Shown: in pieces, positions 41,940 to 50,914 of the stretch | Layout: each line of letters begins with the position of its first letter | Numbering within the stretch: the first letter of the stretch is position 1 | Assembly: GCF_036192275.1 (NCBI RefSeq) | Contig: NZ_CP108088.1 | Span: 8,728,001-8,792,000 of the forward strand | Reading direction: 5' to 3' | Length of the DNA stretch: 64,000 bases | DNA from: Streptomyces sp. NBC_00250 | Lineage (GTDB): Bacteria > Actinomycetota > Actinomycetes > Streptomycetales > Streptomycetaceae | The notes under the pieces: model-generated | What the model saw: only the letters and a program-made list of their open reading frames with translations | The model's database searches: none | What the model was told of the DNA's origin: nothing | Translations under genes and position numbers: made by a program

Positions 41940-42683
41940 ATGCAGAAAATCCGCCACACCCCTGTCGCGCCGACCCGGACCCAGCGTCTCGCGTCCGGCG
42001 GCGAGATCGACGCGCACCGCCATGACGACCACCAGATCGCCTACGCCAGCCAGGGCACCATCGCGGTGACCACCGACGCCGGCTCCTGGGTCGCCCCCGC
42101 CACCCGCGCGATCTGGATCCCCGCCGGCACCGTCCACCAGCACCAGGCCCACGGCGAACTCGACCTCCACCTCGTCGGCCTGCCCGCCACGGAGAACCCC
42201 CTCGGCCTCGACGGACCGGCCGTCCTCGCCGTCAGCCCCCTCCTGCGCGAACTCGTCGTCGCCTACACCCGCGACCCCGAGAAGGACGACGCAGCCCACC
42301 ACCGCCTGCGCGCCGTCATGCTCGACCAGCTCAAGGCCTCCCCCGAGCAGCCGCTGCACCTGCCAGCCCCCACCAGCCCCCTGCTCCGGAACCTGCACGA
42401 CATCCTGCGCGCCGACCCGGGCGACAACCGCTCCCTCGACGACCTCGGACGCCAGATCGGTGCCAGCGCCCGCACCCTCTCCCGCCGCCTGCGCGACGAC
42501 CTCGGTCTGACCTACCCCCAATGGCGCACGCAGATCAGGCTCCACCACGCCCTGATCCTCCTGGCCGACGACACCCCCGTCACCACCGTCGCCCACCGAT
42601 GCGGCTGGTCATCCGCCAGCACCTTCATCGACGTCTTCCGCCGCACCTTCGGCCACACCCCCGGCACCCGCCCCACCACCTGA
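41940..42683 (+). CDS. AraC family transcriptional regulator with cupin domain
   Basis: A 247-residue regulator. The N-terminal cupin binds the ligand (GGEIDAHRHDDHQIAYASQG, IWIPAGTVHQHQ). The C-terminal AraC domain has two helix-turn-helix units: LDDLGRQIGASARTLSRRLRD and VTTVAHRCGWSSASTFIDVF, followed by RRTFGHTPGTRP. Start ATG 41940. The divergent FsR-like exporter is the likely target, with ligand and export substrate the same (inference). Confidence 0.92.
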   Translation: MQKIRHTPVAPTRTQRLASGGEIDAHRHDDHQIAYASQGTIAVTTDAGSWVAPATRAIWIPAGTVHQHQAHGELDLHLVGLPATENPLGLDGPAVLAVSPLLRELVVAYTRDPEKDDAAHHRLRAVMLDQLKASPEQPLHLPAPTSPLLRNLHDILRADPGDNRSLDDLGRQIGASARTLSRRLRDDLGLTYPQWRTQIRLHHALILLADDTPVTTVAHRCGWSSASTFIDVFRRTFGHTPGTRPTT

Positions 42684-42716
42684 CGCCGGACCCGGCAAGC
42701 GCACGAACAGCCCAAG

Positions 42717-43069
42717 TCATCTGTCGGACAGGACCAAGTCGACTGACCGGGCTGCCTGCGCCAGCAGGGAGATCGGCCGCGACCGCTGCCGGGTCCGCCG
42801 GACGGCGATGTGGGCGACGCCGTCCAAGCTCGGGTGGCTGCCGACACGTACCGCTCGATCCGCGTTCCGCCGGAGGTCGAGATCGTCGATGTCGTTGCCG
42901 AATGCCACGGAGGTGCGGATGCCCATCGAGGCGAGGGCTTCCCCCGCTTCGCCGTCGAAGCCGGAGCGAGGTCGACGATCGCTTAGGCGTAGTTCCACGG
43001 TCCGTCGGCGAGGTAGGTCGCGTCGTACCGTCCGATCGCGTCCATCAGTCCGCCGAGCACGGCGGGGCC
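42717..43069 (-). pseudogene. Decayed HAD-type hydrolase
   Basis: Two minus-strand frames together recall a Cof-like HAD phosphatase: FGPAVLGGLMDAIGRYDATY then LADGPWNYA and a stop near 42983, and in another frame EALASMGIRTSVAFGNDIDD (the GND motif of HAD motif IV), then RADRAVRVGSHPS-like sequence to a stop at 42717. The frame change, internal stop and missing N-terminal DxDGT show it is inactive. Confidence 0.6.
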
Positions 43070-43221
43070 GAACGCAGCCCGAGCCCGCACCTGGCGGTCG
43101 GGCGCGACGAGTCGTACGGCTCGCGGGCGCCGCGCATCTCGCCCTGCTCTGAGCCCGGGCCCTGGGGGCGCTGCGCGCAGGAGGCTCCGGCGATGCCGTC
43201 CTCGCTCCGTCCGGAGCGGAG

Positions 43222-43311
43222 GCGATTGAGGGTGGCATCGGCGTTCCGGCAGGACCTGACGAGCTGTCTGCTCAACCCCAAGGTGGACATCTTCTTCGTT
43301 GCGGTCGTCAC
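43222..43311 (+). pseudogene. LysE-type transporter fragment
   Basis: One + frame encodes VASAFRQDLTSCLLNPKVDI then FFVAVV, matching the FRQGLLxNLLNPK(x)xLFF motif of LysE/RhtB amino acid exporters. The rest of the gene is missing. Together with the HAD remnant it makes 42.7-43.3 kb a deletion-scarred region. Confidence 0.5.
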
Positions 43312-43341
43312 GGCCGGCCACGCCACAGTCCGTTGCCCCGG

Positions 43342-44472
43342 TTACGGGTGTTCGGCGCCGCCTGCCCGCGCTTCATGAGGGTCGTCGGCAGGTGGGTTCC
43401 CCGCCCGCAGTTCGCGCCGCAGTGCGCGCAGCGCGGTACGTTCCTCTGCGCGACGACGCAGCCAGGCACGCCGTCGCTTGCGCGTGATGACGAGGAGCAG
43501 GCCCAGAACAAGGAAAGCGCCGACGATGAGGGTGGCGATGAGCCAGGGGAAGTAGGACAGCCGGACCGTGTTGCTGTCCACGGTCTTCGCCGCGCCGCCG
43601 GGAACCGTGGCGGTCACCGAGGCCGTGACCGTGCGGCGGCCGAGAGCGGGGAGGTCGGACAGGCGGCCGGTGATGGTGGCGCTGCCGCCGGGGGTCACGT
43701 AGATCCCCGTGGGGGTGAGTGGGACGGTACGCGCGGAGCTGCCGCCGGTGATGTCGAGCGTTCCGGCGAAGGTGTAGAGGACGTTGCCCGTGTTGCGTAC
43801 GGTCACGGTGAACTCCTCGCCTCCGTCCGCAGACCGGTGTTCCAGTTCCGTGAGGGAGACCTGGAGGTCGGCGGTGCCGGGGACGGTGAGTTCGACGAGC
43901 CGGGCGATACGGGTCTCGGTGTTCACCCCGCCACTGAGCGCGGGGGTGCGCAGCGCGGTGACCAGGCTGCCGAGATAGCTGCCCGGCGGGGTGCCGACGG
44001 GGACCGCGAGGGAGAAGCGGACGGTGGCGCGGCTCTTCGGCCGCACGGTGACGGTGGCCTCGGAGTCCAGCTTCAGCCAGGCCCCGACCGCGGCCATCTT
44101 CTGGCCTTCTTGCGCGGGCGCGAGGCCGCCGCCGGCCGCGTTGGTGACGTCGGCGCCGTAGACGTGGAAGGTCCGGGCCTCGTCGCTCTCGTTGTAGATG
44201 ACCGCGGAATCCTCGATCCGGGCGCCTGCCTTCAGCGCGTACCCGAAGTGCCCGCCGGTCAGCGTCGTCAGACCGTAGAGCCCGGCCTGCACGCCGAACG
44301 GCGCCTTCGCAGCGGATTCCGGCGGAGTGGGCGAAGGTACGGGGGCCGGCGCTGCCTGCGCGCCCGGCGCCAGAGCGAGCACGAGGCCCGCGAGGAGGGG
44401 GCTCCACAGGGCGGGGAACCGTGCCGGGCGGGTGGCGGTGGCGCCGCTCTGGGCGCGCAGACAGCTGTTCAC
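43342..44472 (-). CDS. DUF916-like (WxL-interacting) membrane-anchored protein
   Basis: A 376-residue surface protein. A signal peptide (PALWSPLLAGLVLALAPGAQ, cut after AQA) precedes two immunoglobulin-like domains. The first resembles the WxL-interacting peptidoglycan-binding domain: ARIEDSAVIYNESDEARTFH, GAWLKLDSEATVTVRPKSRA and PGSYLGSLVTALRT. The second has VTVRNTGNVLYTFAGTLDIT and a Gly/Thr-rich strand set. A C-terminal helix (YFPWLIATLIVGAFLVLGLL) and a basic tail anchor it. Start GTG 44472 is 4 bases after the stop of the FG-GAP gene, so both are co-translated. In Firmicutes such proteins pair with WxL surface proteins. Confidence 0.8.
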   Translation of the reverse strand: MNSCLRAQSGATATRPARFPALWSPLLAGLVLALAPGAQAAPAPVPSPTPPESAAKAPFGVQAGLYGLTTLTGGHFGYALKAGARIEDSAVIYNESDEARTFHVYGADVTNAAGGGLAPAQEGQKMAAVGAWLKLDSEATVTVRPKSRATVRFSLAVPVGTPPGSYLGSLVTALRTPALSGGVNTETRIARLVELTVPGTADLQVSLTELEHRSADGGEEFTVTVRNTGNVLYTFAGTLDITGGSSARTVPLTPTGIYVTPGGSATITGRLSDLPALGRRTVTASVTATVPGGAAKTVDSNTVRLSYFPWLIATLIVGAFLVLGLLLVITRKRRRAWLRRRAEERTALRALRRELRAGNPPADDPHEARAGGAEHP

Positions 44473-44476
44473 GGGA

Positions 44477-46234
44477 TCAGCCGGTGATCGTGTACTGGAG
44501 GGTGCCGCTGTACGAGCCGGGGACCGTCTCCGCGGGGATGTTCCACTGCGCCGTCGACCCGTCGTGGGTGAAGACACCGCGGGTGCCGCCGTCGCCGGTA
44601 GCCATCGTCACGGCCGGGGAGAGGCTGGTGCCCGGCTGCGGGTCGGCGCCCTTGGGGAAGTGGCCGCCAGGGCCGGGCTTGGCGATGCCGGTCCACTGAC
44701 CGCCAGTGCCGTTGAGGGATCGGCCGGTCGTGACCAGCAGATTGTCCCACCCGATGGTGTCCTTGCCGCTGACCAGATCGGTGGTGGCAACGGTCACCGA
44801 CCAGGGGGCGGTGGTGGAGAGGGTGTCGGTGTACTTGAACGTGCCGAGGCCGGCCGGGGTGCTGACGGTGCCGGGCGTCAGCGTGCCGAAGTCGACGGCC
44901 GGCAGGTTCACCTCCATCGACAGGACACCGGGCGCCTTGGCGACCTGCACCGACATCGACTGGGCCGTGCCCTTCGGCTTCGAGGTGTTCAGCAGCACCT
45001 GCGCCGCGACACCCGCAGTGGTGGAAGCGGCCGCCAGGTCGGGCCTGCCGTCGGCGTTCAGGTCTCCGACGGCGTACGCGCTGTTCACGCCGCTCGCCGT
45101 GACGTACAGCGGACTTGCGTTGCGGAAGGCGCCCGTGCCGTCGCCGAGGAGGACGGTGGGCTGGTCGTCGGGGCCGTTGTCGGTGACCAGGTCCGGCTTG
45201 CCGTCCGTGTCGACATCGGCGATGGCCACGCCCGCGAGAGCCCTGCCGCCGACCGGGTGGGTGACCGGGGCGCCGAAGGCTCCGGCGCCGTCGCCGAGGA
45301 AGACGGTGATCGTTCGGTCCATGTGCGCGACGGCCACGTCCGGCTTGCCGTCGCCGCTCACGTCGCCCAGGGCGATGGCCCCGCCGAGGGAGACGCCGTC
45401 GGCGAAGCGGGTGGCCGGGCCGAGGCGGCCCTTGCCGTCGCCGAGGAGGACGGAGATGTCGGAGGTGCCGTTGTTCACGGTGACCACGTCGAGCTTGCCG
45501 TCGCCGTTCACGTCCCCGGCCTTCAGGCCGGAGGGGCGCAGTTGCCTGGCGGAGTAGCTGGTGGGCCGGCCGCCGCCGACGTAGTAGTTGCTCGCGGTGC
45601 CCAGGGCGCCGGTGCCGTCGTTGGTCCACACCGAGACGTTGTCGCCGTTGGAGTTGGAGGTCACCACGTCGGGCTTGGTGTCACCGTTCATGTCGGCGAC
45701 CGTGATGTCTACGGGGAACATGGCATTTGTCGACTCGTTGACCAGCGTCGGCGCGAAGTAGGAGGTGGCCGGGGCGAATCCGCCCTTGCCGTCACCGAGC
45801 AGCTCGACGACGCTGCCCATGCTCTCCATGCCGTGCTGCGTGGGCCGCTGGGTCAGGGCCGCGGCGACGACCGCGTCCAGCCGGCCGTCACCGTTGAGGT
45901 CCGCCAGGGCGACAGCCGTCGGAAAGGCGCCGGTGTCGAGCCCGAAGGAGACCCCGGGGCCGAAGCCGCCCTTGCCGTCGCCGAGCGCGGCCACCAGGGT
46001 GTTCGATCCCTTGACCGGGGTGACGAGGTCGGCCTTGCCGTCGCCGTTCAGGTCGCCCAGCGCCGGGGCGGTGCCCTTCCCGGAGCCCGCGGGCAGCGGG
46101 ACAGCGGTCGCCCCGCCGAAGGAGACGCCGGGATCCGGTGCGGCCTGGGCGGTCGGCGCCAGACACAGCCCGGCTACGAGCGCGGCTGCGGAGCCGAGTA
46201 TCAGCCCGGCTCTGCGTGGTGTGGAAGTCTTCAA
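44477..46234 (-). CDS. Secreted FG-GAP/VCBS repeat protein with WxL-like C-terminus
   Basis: A 585-residue secreted protein. Signal peptide KTSTPRRAGLILGSAAALVA ending AQAAPDP. About seven FG-GAP/VCBS repeats follow, each with a calcium-binding D-x-N-G-D-G-x-x-D such as GDLNGDGKADLV, ADLNGDGRLDAV, ADMNGDTKPDVV, GDVNGDGKLDVV and GDVSGDGKPDVAV, making an integrin-type propeller. The last 170 residues resemble a WxL-type cell-wall-binding domain and end VPGSYSGTLQYTITG. TTG 46234 is proposed as start because GGGGCAGG lies 5 bases before it and the signal peptide begins there; GTG 46264 is the alternative. It is coupled to the DUF916-like gene. Confidence 0.85.
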   Translation of the reverse strand: MKTSTPRRAGLILGSAAALVAGLCLAPTAQAAPDPGVSFGGATAVPLPAGSGKGTAPALGDLNGDGKADLVTPVKGSNTLVAALGDGKGGFGPGVSFGLDTGAFPTAVALADLNGDGRLDAVVAAALTQRPTQHGMESMGSVVELLGDGKGGFAPATSYFAPTLVNESTNAMFPVDITVADMNGDTKPDVVTSNSNGDNVSVWTNDGTGALGTASNYYVGGGRPTSYSARQLRPSGLKAGDVNGDGKLDVVTVNNGTSDISVLLGDGKGRLGPATRFADGVSLGGAIALGDVSGDGKPDVAVAHMDRTITVFLGDGAGAFGAPVTHPVGGRALAGVAIADVDTDGKPDLVTDNGPDDQPTVLLGDGTGAFRNASPLYVTASGVNSAYAVGDLNADGRPDLAAASTTAGVAAQVLLNTSKPKGTAQSMSVQVAKAPGVLSMEVNLPAVDFGTLTPGTVSTPAGLGTFKYTDTLSTTAPWSVTVATTDLVSGKDTIGWDNLLVTTGRSLNGTGGQWTGIAKPGPGGHFPKGADPQPGTSLSPAVTMATGDGGTRGVFTHDGSTAQWNIPAETVPGSYSGTLQYTITG

Positions 46235-46393
46235 CGTACCTGCCCCTTGAGCATGTTGAGGCACGCCGACGGGAGGAGTCGACCTGCGGTGGTGTGAGGG
46301 GAGTCGGATGCAGTCAACACCGCCGCGGAGGGAAATTTCAGTGGTTGTCCCACCAGTCCCGGGGGCCGCTCCGCAGGCGTGACCTGGTGATTC

Positions 46394-46858
46394 CTACGAC
46401 CGACTGGCCGACCGGCCGACCGCGGATGGGGACTGGGCCTTGGCGTACTCGTCCAGGTCGTCGATCACGAACAGGCGGCTGGACCACTCACCGGGCCGGA
46501 CCGCGAAGACCCGCCAACTGCCGTCGGTCTTCAGTACCTTGCCCGTGGGCGTGAGCGGCAGGGCCGGCCTTCGTCGAGACATCGCGGTTTTCTGGTATGG
46601 AGCGACGCGCTCGGCGACGTACGCCAGGAATTCCTCGGTGAGCCCCGCGGTCTCCTCGAAGCCGTCGGGAATGTTCACCTGTGGTCTGCCTCAAGGCGCC
46701 GACCACGGCCGCCTGCGCGACCGCCGGGTGGAGCACACCTTCTTCTAGCGGCTGCGGACCGACGTTGTACCCCTTGTAGATGATCATGCCCTTTGCGCCG
46801 GCCGACCTGGTAGTAGAGGTGGTCGTCCTCGTCGGGGCGGCCCATGTCGGGTCGCCCT
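46394..46858 (-). pseudogene. C-terminal remnant of an acyl-CoA synthetase
   Basis: Minus-strand fragments in shifting frames are those of an AMP-forming acyl-CoA ligase: DEDDHLYYQVGRRKG, then KGMIIYKGYNVGPQPLEEGV and a VVGALRQTT region, then EEFLAYVAERVAPYQK and PLTPTGKVLKTDG. Order is that of the C-terminal domain but frames change at least twice and the N-terminal ATP-binding half is missing. It abuts the stop of gene 46859-48478 and marks the left edge of the caspase island. Confidence 0.7.
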
Positions 46859-48478
46859 TCATGCCTCTGTGGCGTGGGCTGTCGTCCGTTTGACGGTGGC
46901 GGTCCATTGGGCCGCGTCGGCCTTGCCGCCCGGCTCCCGCAAGGCGGCCACTGCCTCGCGGACGTCGACCGCGAGGCGGGCCGCGAACTCGGCGACGATT
47001 CTGACTGCGTAACCCTGGGTGCGCTCCACGGAACCGACGCGTTCGACGGCGCCGACACGCACGCGCAGCCCGTGGCCGGCCTCCGCCAGTGCCAGACTCG
47101 CTTGCTCGAAGGCCTTCTGATCGTGTTCTTGCCGGGAGGCTGAACCGGCGCGGCGGCCACTGGCTCCGGCCCTTGCCAGCCTTGCGGCCAGGACAGTGGC
47201 GGGTCGCTCGGCGTGCCGCATTGCCTCCCTGAGCGGGGTGTCGAGCCGCACCACATCGGATGCGGTCCGGGCTAGCGAGAGGCAGGACGCCAGTCGCAGA
47301 CACTCTTCCAACGACCGGTGGAGCTCGGCGATGATGAGCCGGGCGGAAGCGGGCATCGCGTTCAGAGACTCGAGCAGTCCCTGGATGGAGGTGGCGATCG
47401 GGCCGACCTGCTCCGCTGGACCGCCCGCCCCAAGCGCCACGGCGTGGGAGGGCTTCCTACCAAGGATCGGTGCGCCTCTCGGCGTATCCGGGGACTCGCC
47501 CCAGAAAGTGGTGAGGACCGTGTCGGGCCGGGCGCAGACCGCGTACGGCAGCACTGCACGCCGCACAGCATCCTCCGGCCCGGGGATCAGGTCGAGGCCG
47601 TCGTTGAGAAGCTGCAGCCCCCGGGTGACCACAGGAAGCCCGCACGCGAGCGCGGACTCCAGCCGCTCGGCGATCTTCCCCTCGTGATTCCCGCGACGCC
47701 GGAGCAGCGCGTGCGCCGCGATGACCTGTGCGTCGGCGGACCAGTCGTAGCCATCGGCGAGCTGGGCGGCCCAGCCCTCGAGCTGATGGTCGTCCGCGTC
47801 CAGCAGGTAGTAACCAAGCGCGAGATCCAGCAGGATGCGGGACGACGACTCGATCGAGTCCCGGATACCGAGCGCCTCGGCCGCCACGACCCGGGCCGCC
47901 GGCAAGTCGGCCCGACGCAGGCAGCCAAGCAGCGTCGCGGCCAGCCCCGGCTCGGGCTCGACGCGGTCTCCGACGACCCAGAGCGGCGTCTCGGCCGGCT
48001 GCAGGACGAAGCAGGCCGGGCCTCCCGACGGGCTGACGTGGAGCAGGTTGGTGGCCTTGAGCAGCCCACTGGTCAAGACGGTGCCGGCGGCCTGGCTGTC
48101 CAGCGTGAGCCATTGGTTCGATACGAAACGGCGAGCAGGGACGTCCCAGGTCCACCCGGCCGCCCATGGGGCATCGGGGAATCGCGTCGCAGGCACCGCC
48201 GGGCCGTCCGACCGCGCGTTCAGCAGCAGCGGCACCCAGATCTCCCGCCCGTCCACCGCGGCGTAGCCGGAGAGCCGCTCCCCGCTGGTAAGCCTGCCCT
48301 GGACGCTGTAGCCGAGCGTGGCCGGCATCGGCACACGTACCGGTACCCCGCTCATCACCACGGCGGTCGTCCGCGTCTCGGGCCCGTCGGCAATCACCTC
48401 TACCGTGCCGACCACCGTGCCGGCGGCAATGTCCGGCAGCTCGAGTCGCAGTTCCGCACCCATCGCTTCGGTGGTCAC
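46859..48478 (-). CDS. Unknown 539-aa protein, third gene of the caspase operon
   Basis: A 539-residue cytoplasmic protein with no motif I recognise. The first 100 residues read as beta-sandwich (ELRLELPDIAAGTVVGTVEV, TTAVVMSGVPVRVPMPATLG, VQGRLTSGERLSGYAAVDG). The rest is mostly helical, with repeats of Ala/Leu/Arg-rich helices (LRRADLPAARVVAAEALGIR, LLDLALGYYLLDADDHQLEG, VIAAHALLRRRGNHEGKIAE) like a TPR or ARM scaffold. GTG 48478 is 4 bases after the caspase stop. It is probably a regulator, adaptor or substrate of the protease. No enzymatic residues are obvious. Confidence 0.78.
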   Translation of the reverse strand: MTTEAMGAELRLELPDIAAGTVVGTVEVIADGPETRTTAVVMSGVPVRVPMPATLGYSVQGRLTSGERLSGYAAVDGREIWVPLLLNARSDGPAVPATRFPDAPWAAGWTWDVPARRFVSNQWLTLDSQAAGTVLTSGLLKATNLLHVSPSGGPACFVLQPAETPLWVVGDRVEPEPGLAATLLGCLRRADLPAARVVAAEALGIRDSIESSSRILLDLALGYYLLDADDHQLEGWAAQLADGYDWSADAQVIAAHALLRRRGNHEGKIAERLESALACGLPVVTRGLQLLNDGLDLIPGPEDAVRRAVLPYAVCARPDTVLTTFWGESPDTPRGAPILGRKPSHAVALGAGGPAEQVGPIATSIQGLLESLNAMPASARLIIAELHRSLEECLRLASCLSLARTASDVVRLDTPLREAMRHAERPATVLAARLARAGASGRRAGSASRQEHDQKAFEQASLALAEAGHGLRVRVGAVERVGSVERTQGYAVRIVAEFAARLAVDVREAVAALREPGGKADAAQWTATVKRTTAHATEA

Positions 48479-48482
48479 CTGT

Positions 48483-49700
48483 TCAACTCACCGGCCCTTC
48501 GTTTGCGGGAATAAGGCGATCGATCTCGAGCTTGTCTTCGTAATTCGGCGGGATAATGCTCATTCCAGGTAGAGTCAGCGGCTCACGCTCTCCATCACTG
48601 AATCGTACTGTGAGGTCGTACGAGGAGGCTTTCGTCTCCGAGTCCCACTTGTCGGACTGCCCCGGCTCGCGGGGGTGTGTCGCGTCCGTCAAGCGGCAGT
48701 GCAGTTCCCAGTCTGCACTGGCCAGGGGCGATGCGGGAGGGCAGTCGAGCCGGAAGGGCACGATGGGAGCGTCCGGGAGGCGCCGTAGAACCGTGGCGCG
48801 CGAGCTGTCCGGTATTTCGACGGAGAGATCGTCCCCGGCGGAGAGGGCGGGCCAGTACCAGCGAAGCACCTCGCGGAAGCTACCGGGCAGTTTGGTGTTT
48901 CGGATTTCCCATGGACGGCCCCGACCCTCCTCGGTGGCCCCGAGCCCGTTAAGGGTTCTCACCAGGGCAGCAGCGAATGGGGTGACCTCATAGGGCTCCA
49001 CATGGCTCGCAAAACCAGGAGGTGTCGGTGTGAAGACCGGGTTGTGCACTCGAGTGTCCGGGCTCTCCAGAGACAGCCTGGACCTTTTCGGGTTGTCGGC
49101 GATCAGATCGGGCCCGTAGATATCCCAGTCGCCAAGATCGGCGGGCTGATCCGAGCAGGTGTCGAGGAAGAAGCACTGAGTCAGCGCCCTGCAGGCCCGC
49201 ATCGACCTCCGTGTCTTCGTGAAGTCGATCAGACGGTCCTTCCAGTGGTCGAGATCCTCAGCGAGATCCTCGACCAGCAGGTACTTCTGTGCGCTGCCGC
49301 CCCAGCCGTGTCCACAGAAGTACAGCAGAGCGATGTTGTCCTTGTCTCGGTCACAATTGGCCACCCAACGCTTCCAGGCGGAGCGGACATTGTCGTAGAC
49401 GGCGCGCTCCGGCTGCGGCAGCGCTGGGTCCGTCGGCCAGGGCATCGCACGTTCGGGCGACAGAAGGACGTCCACCGTGCCGAGCTTCACGTCGCTCTTG
49501 GACCAGTCGGCCCCGATCAGCCAGCGCGCCACATGCATCGCGGAGAGCGGCGCACAGGTCAACTCCTTCAGGGAGCGGAGCAGAGACTTCGGCGGTGCCC
49601 CCCAGGGCACCGTCCTGCCGCAGTACGGATACACCCCGACCCCGACCACCAGGGCATGAACCCGGGAGCCGGGGCCGTCGTCGAACCTGTACACGGTCAT
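48483..49700 (-). CDS. Caspase-like (peptidase C14) protease
   Basis: A 405-residue protein. The first strand is HALVVGVGVYPYCG, the His motif is NIALLYFCGHGWG (CGHG, His131), and the Cys motif is CFFLDTCSDQP (Cys182), exactly the order in caspases and metacaspases. Between them is a long loop (residues 60-115) with DVLLSPERAMPWP. Past the catalytic core (about residue 270) there is a second, beta-rich domain with LHCRLTDATHPREPGQ and SYDLTVRFSDGERE, unlike the usual proteases. It should cut after a basic or acidic residue in a specific partner. ATG 49700 overlaps the hydrolase stop (ATGA). Bacterial caspases often trigger cell suicide in phage defence. Confidence 0.85.
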   Translation of the reverse strand: MTVYRFDDGPGSRVHALVVGVGVYPYCGRTVPWGAPPKSLLRSLKELTCAPLSAMHVARWLIGADWSKSDVKLGTVDVLLSPERAMPWPTDPALPQPERAVYDNVRSAWKRWVANCDRDKDNIALLYFCGHGWGGSAQKYLLVEDLAEDLDHWKDRLIDFTKTRRSMRACRALTQCFFLDTCSDQPADLGDWDIYGPDLIADNPKRSRLSLESPDTRVHNPVFTPTPPGFASHVEPYEVTPFAAALVRTLNGLGATEEGRGRPWEIRNTKLPGSFREVLRWYWPALSAGDDLSVEIPDSSRATVLRRLPDAPIVPFRLDCPPASPLASADWELHCRLTDATHPREPGQSDKWDSETKASSYDLTVRFSDGEREPLTLPGMSIIPPNYEDKLEIDRLIPANEGPVS

Positions 49701-50914
49701 GTCACTGCCGCCTGAACGCGCTTCGCCAGCCGGGAGTAGAAGTTCGGCTGCTTGAAGTAGGCAGCGTGCGCCCAGAGCGCTCCGGATTCGTACATGTAGT
49801 CCTCAGCTCCCTCGAAGACCGGTTTCACGGAGTAGCAGAGGATGTCGCTGCGGTCGACCACGTTGATCCAGGTCCGGATGTTGGCCCGCGCGGGAACTTT
49901 CCGACGGTCGGGAGCGGGCAGGTCGGTCGGCACTCCGTGGAAGGCTGAGCACTCGGCGAAAAGACCGACCTGCGAGCCCACCGTCACCAGCACGTCGATC
50001 ACCAGCTTCGGATCGAAGTGGCTCGCGATGTCGTAGACGATGTCACCGCCCATGCTGTGCGCCACCACAACCAGCGGCTCCCCGTCCGGGGCACCGTCGA
50101 CCGCCGTCCGAAGGTCGTCGAGCACGATCTCGACGATCCTGCCGGGGTTCTCGGGGGTGCCCCGCATGGCGAGATACTTGAAGACGTCCCCCAGGAACTC
50201 CTGCATCCGGTCGTCGGTCAGCCGTCGCAGCCCGCCGGCGGACAGCCGGGTCGGGGTCCCGACCAGGGCGATCTGTAGCTGCCGGGCAGTGCCCTCGAAC
50301 CACTTGCCGGCCCGGCTGAGCGCTCCACCGCCGCCGAGCGTCTCCCCGCTGGGTCCCGGCTCTCGGCCGGCACCTACGAAGGCCTCGACCAGGCTGGAGT
50401 CATCACCCACGTCGTCCCAGAAGCGTTGAGCCGGGTCAAACTGGCGGTAGCGCTCGCAGTAGGCTGCCAGCGGGACGGCCAGCGTGGCCAATTCCTCCAG
50501 CTCGTCGTCAGAGCAGGAGTCGACGTCGAGAGCGCTGTACAAGAGGTCCACGGCGTCCGCAAGACTGTCACGTGCGGTGTCCAGGATGACGTCGTTCGTG
50601 CGACCGCTCTGCGGCGGCTCGGCAGCGGCCAGCAGCTGAACCAAGTGGGCGTCGTCCACCCCGCCCAGTGATTCGGTGAGGCCCGGACGGCAGGCATGCC
50701 CCCACCGCGGCAGAGCACCCTCCTTGCCCCACCACGGGAGGAGCACGGCGTCCTCACGGGGGACGGTATTGATCACGGGCAACAGAAACTTGCTGAACAT
50801 CTTGAGCCGGAACCGTAGAGCGTTCCTGGCCTTCTCCTCGTCGTGGTTGCCCACCCCATGCACGAAGACCACCGGCATAGGAACCACCACCCCGATACTG
50901 CCCTGCCCCTCCAT
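49697..50914 (-). CDS. Alpha/beta-hydrolase (esterase/lipase-like), first gene of the caspase operon
   Basis: A 405-residue alpha/beta-hydrolase. The oxyanion loop is VVFVHGVGNHDEE (residues 15-27), the nucleophile elbow VVVAHSMGGDIVYD has Ser287, and a candidate His is in LWAHAAYF (383). The long helical insert between the first strand and the elbow (about 30-270) would be a lid. It resembles serine esterases and PGAP1-like lipases. ATG 50914 has AAGGGGGA six bases upstream and is preferred over 50941 and 50965. Its stop overlaps the caspase start. A lipase partner suggests membrane-directed action, possibly kept inactive until cut by the caspase (inference). Confidence 0.8.
   Translation of the reverse strand: MEGQGSIGVVVPMPVVFVHGVGNHDEEKARNALRFRLKMFSKFLLPVINTVPREDAVLLPWWGKEGALPRWGHACRPGLTESLGGVDDAHLVQLLAAAEPPQSGRTNDVILDTARDSLADAVDLLYSALDVDSCSDDELEELATLAVPLAAYCERYRQFDPAQRFWDDVGDDSSLVEAFVGAGREPGPSGETLGGGGALSRAGKWFEGTARQLQIALVGTPTRLSAGGLRRLTDDRMQEFLGDVFKYLAMRGTPENPGRIVEIVLDDLRTAVDGAPDGEPLVVVAHSMGGDIVYDIASHFDPKLVIDVLVTVGSQVGLFAECSAFHGVPTDLPAPDRRKVPARANIRTWINVVDRSDILCYSVKPVFEGAEDYMYESGALWAHAAYFKQPNFYSRLAKRVQAAVT

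Noticed and set aside
46859..50914. Known gasdermin or CRISPR type III caspase system
   Set aside because: No gasdermin-like pore protein, TPR-CHAT fusion or CRISPR genes are present; the protease stands with an alpha/beta-hydrolase instead.
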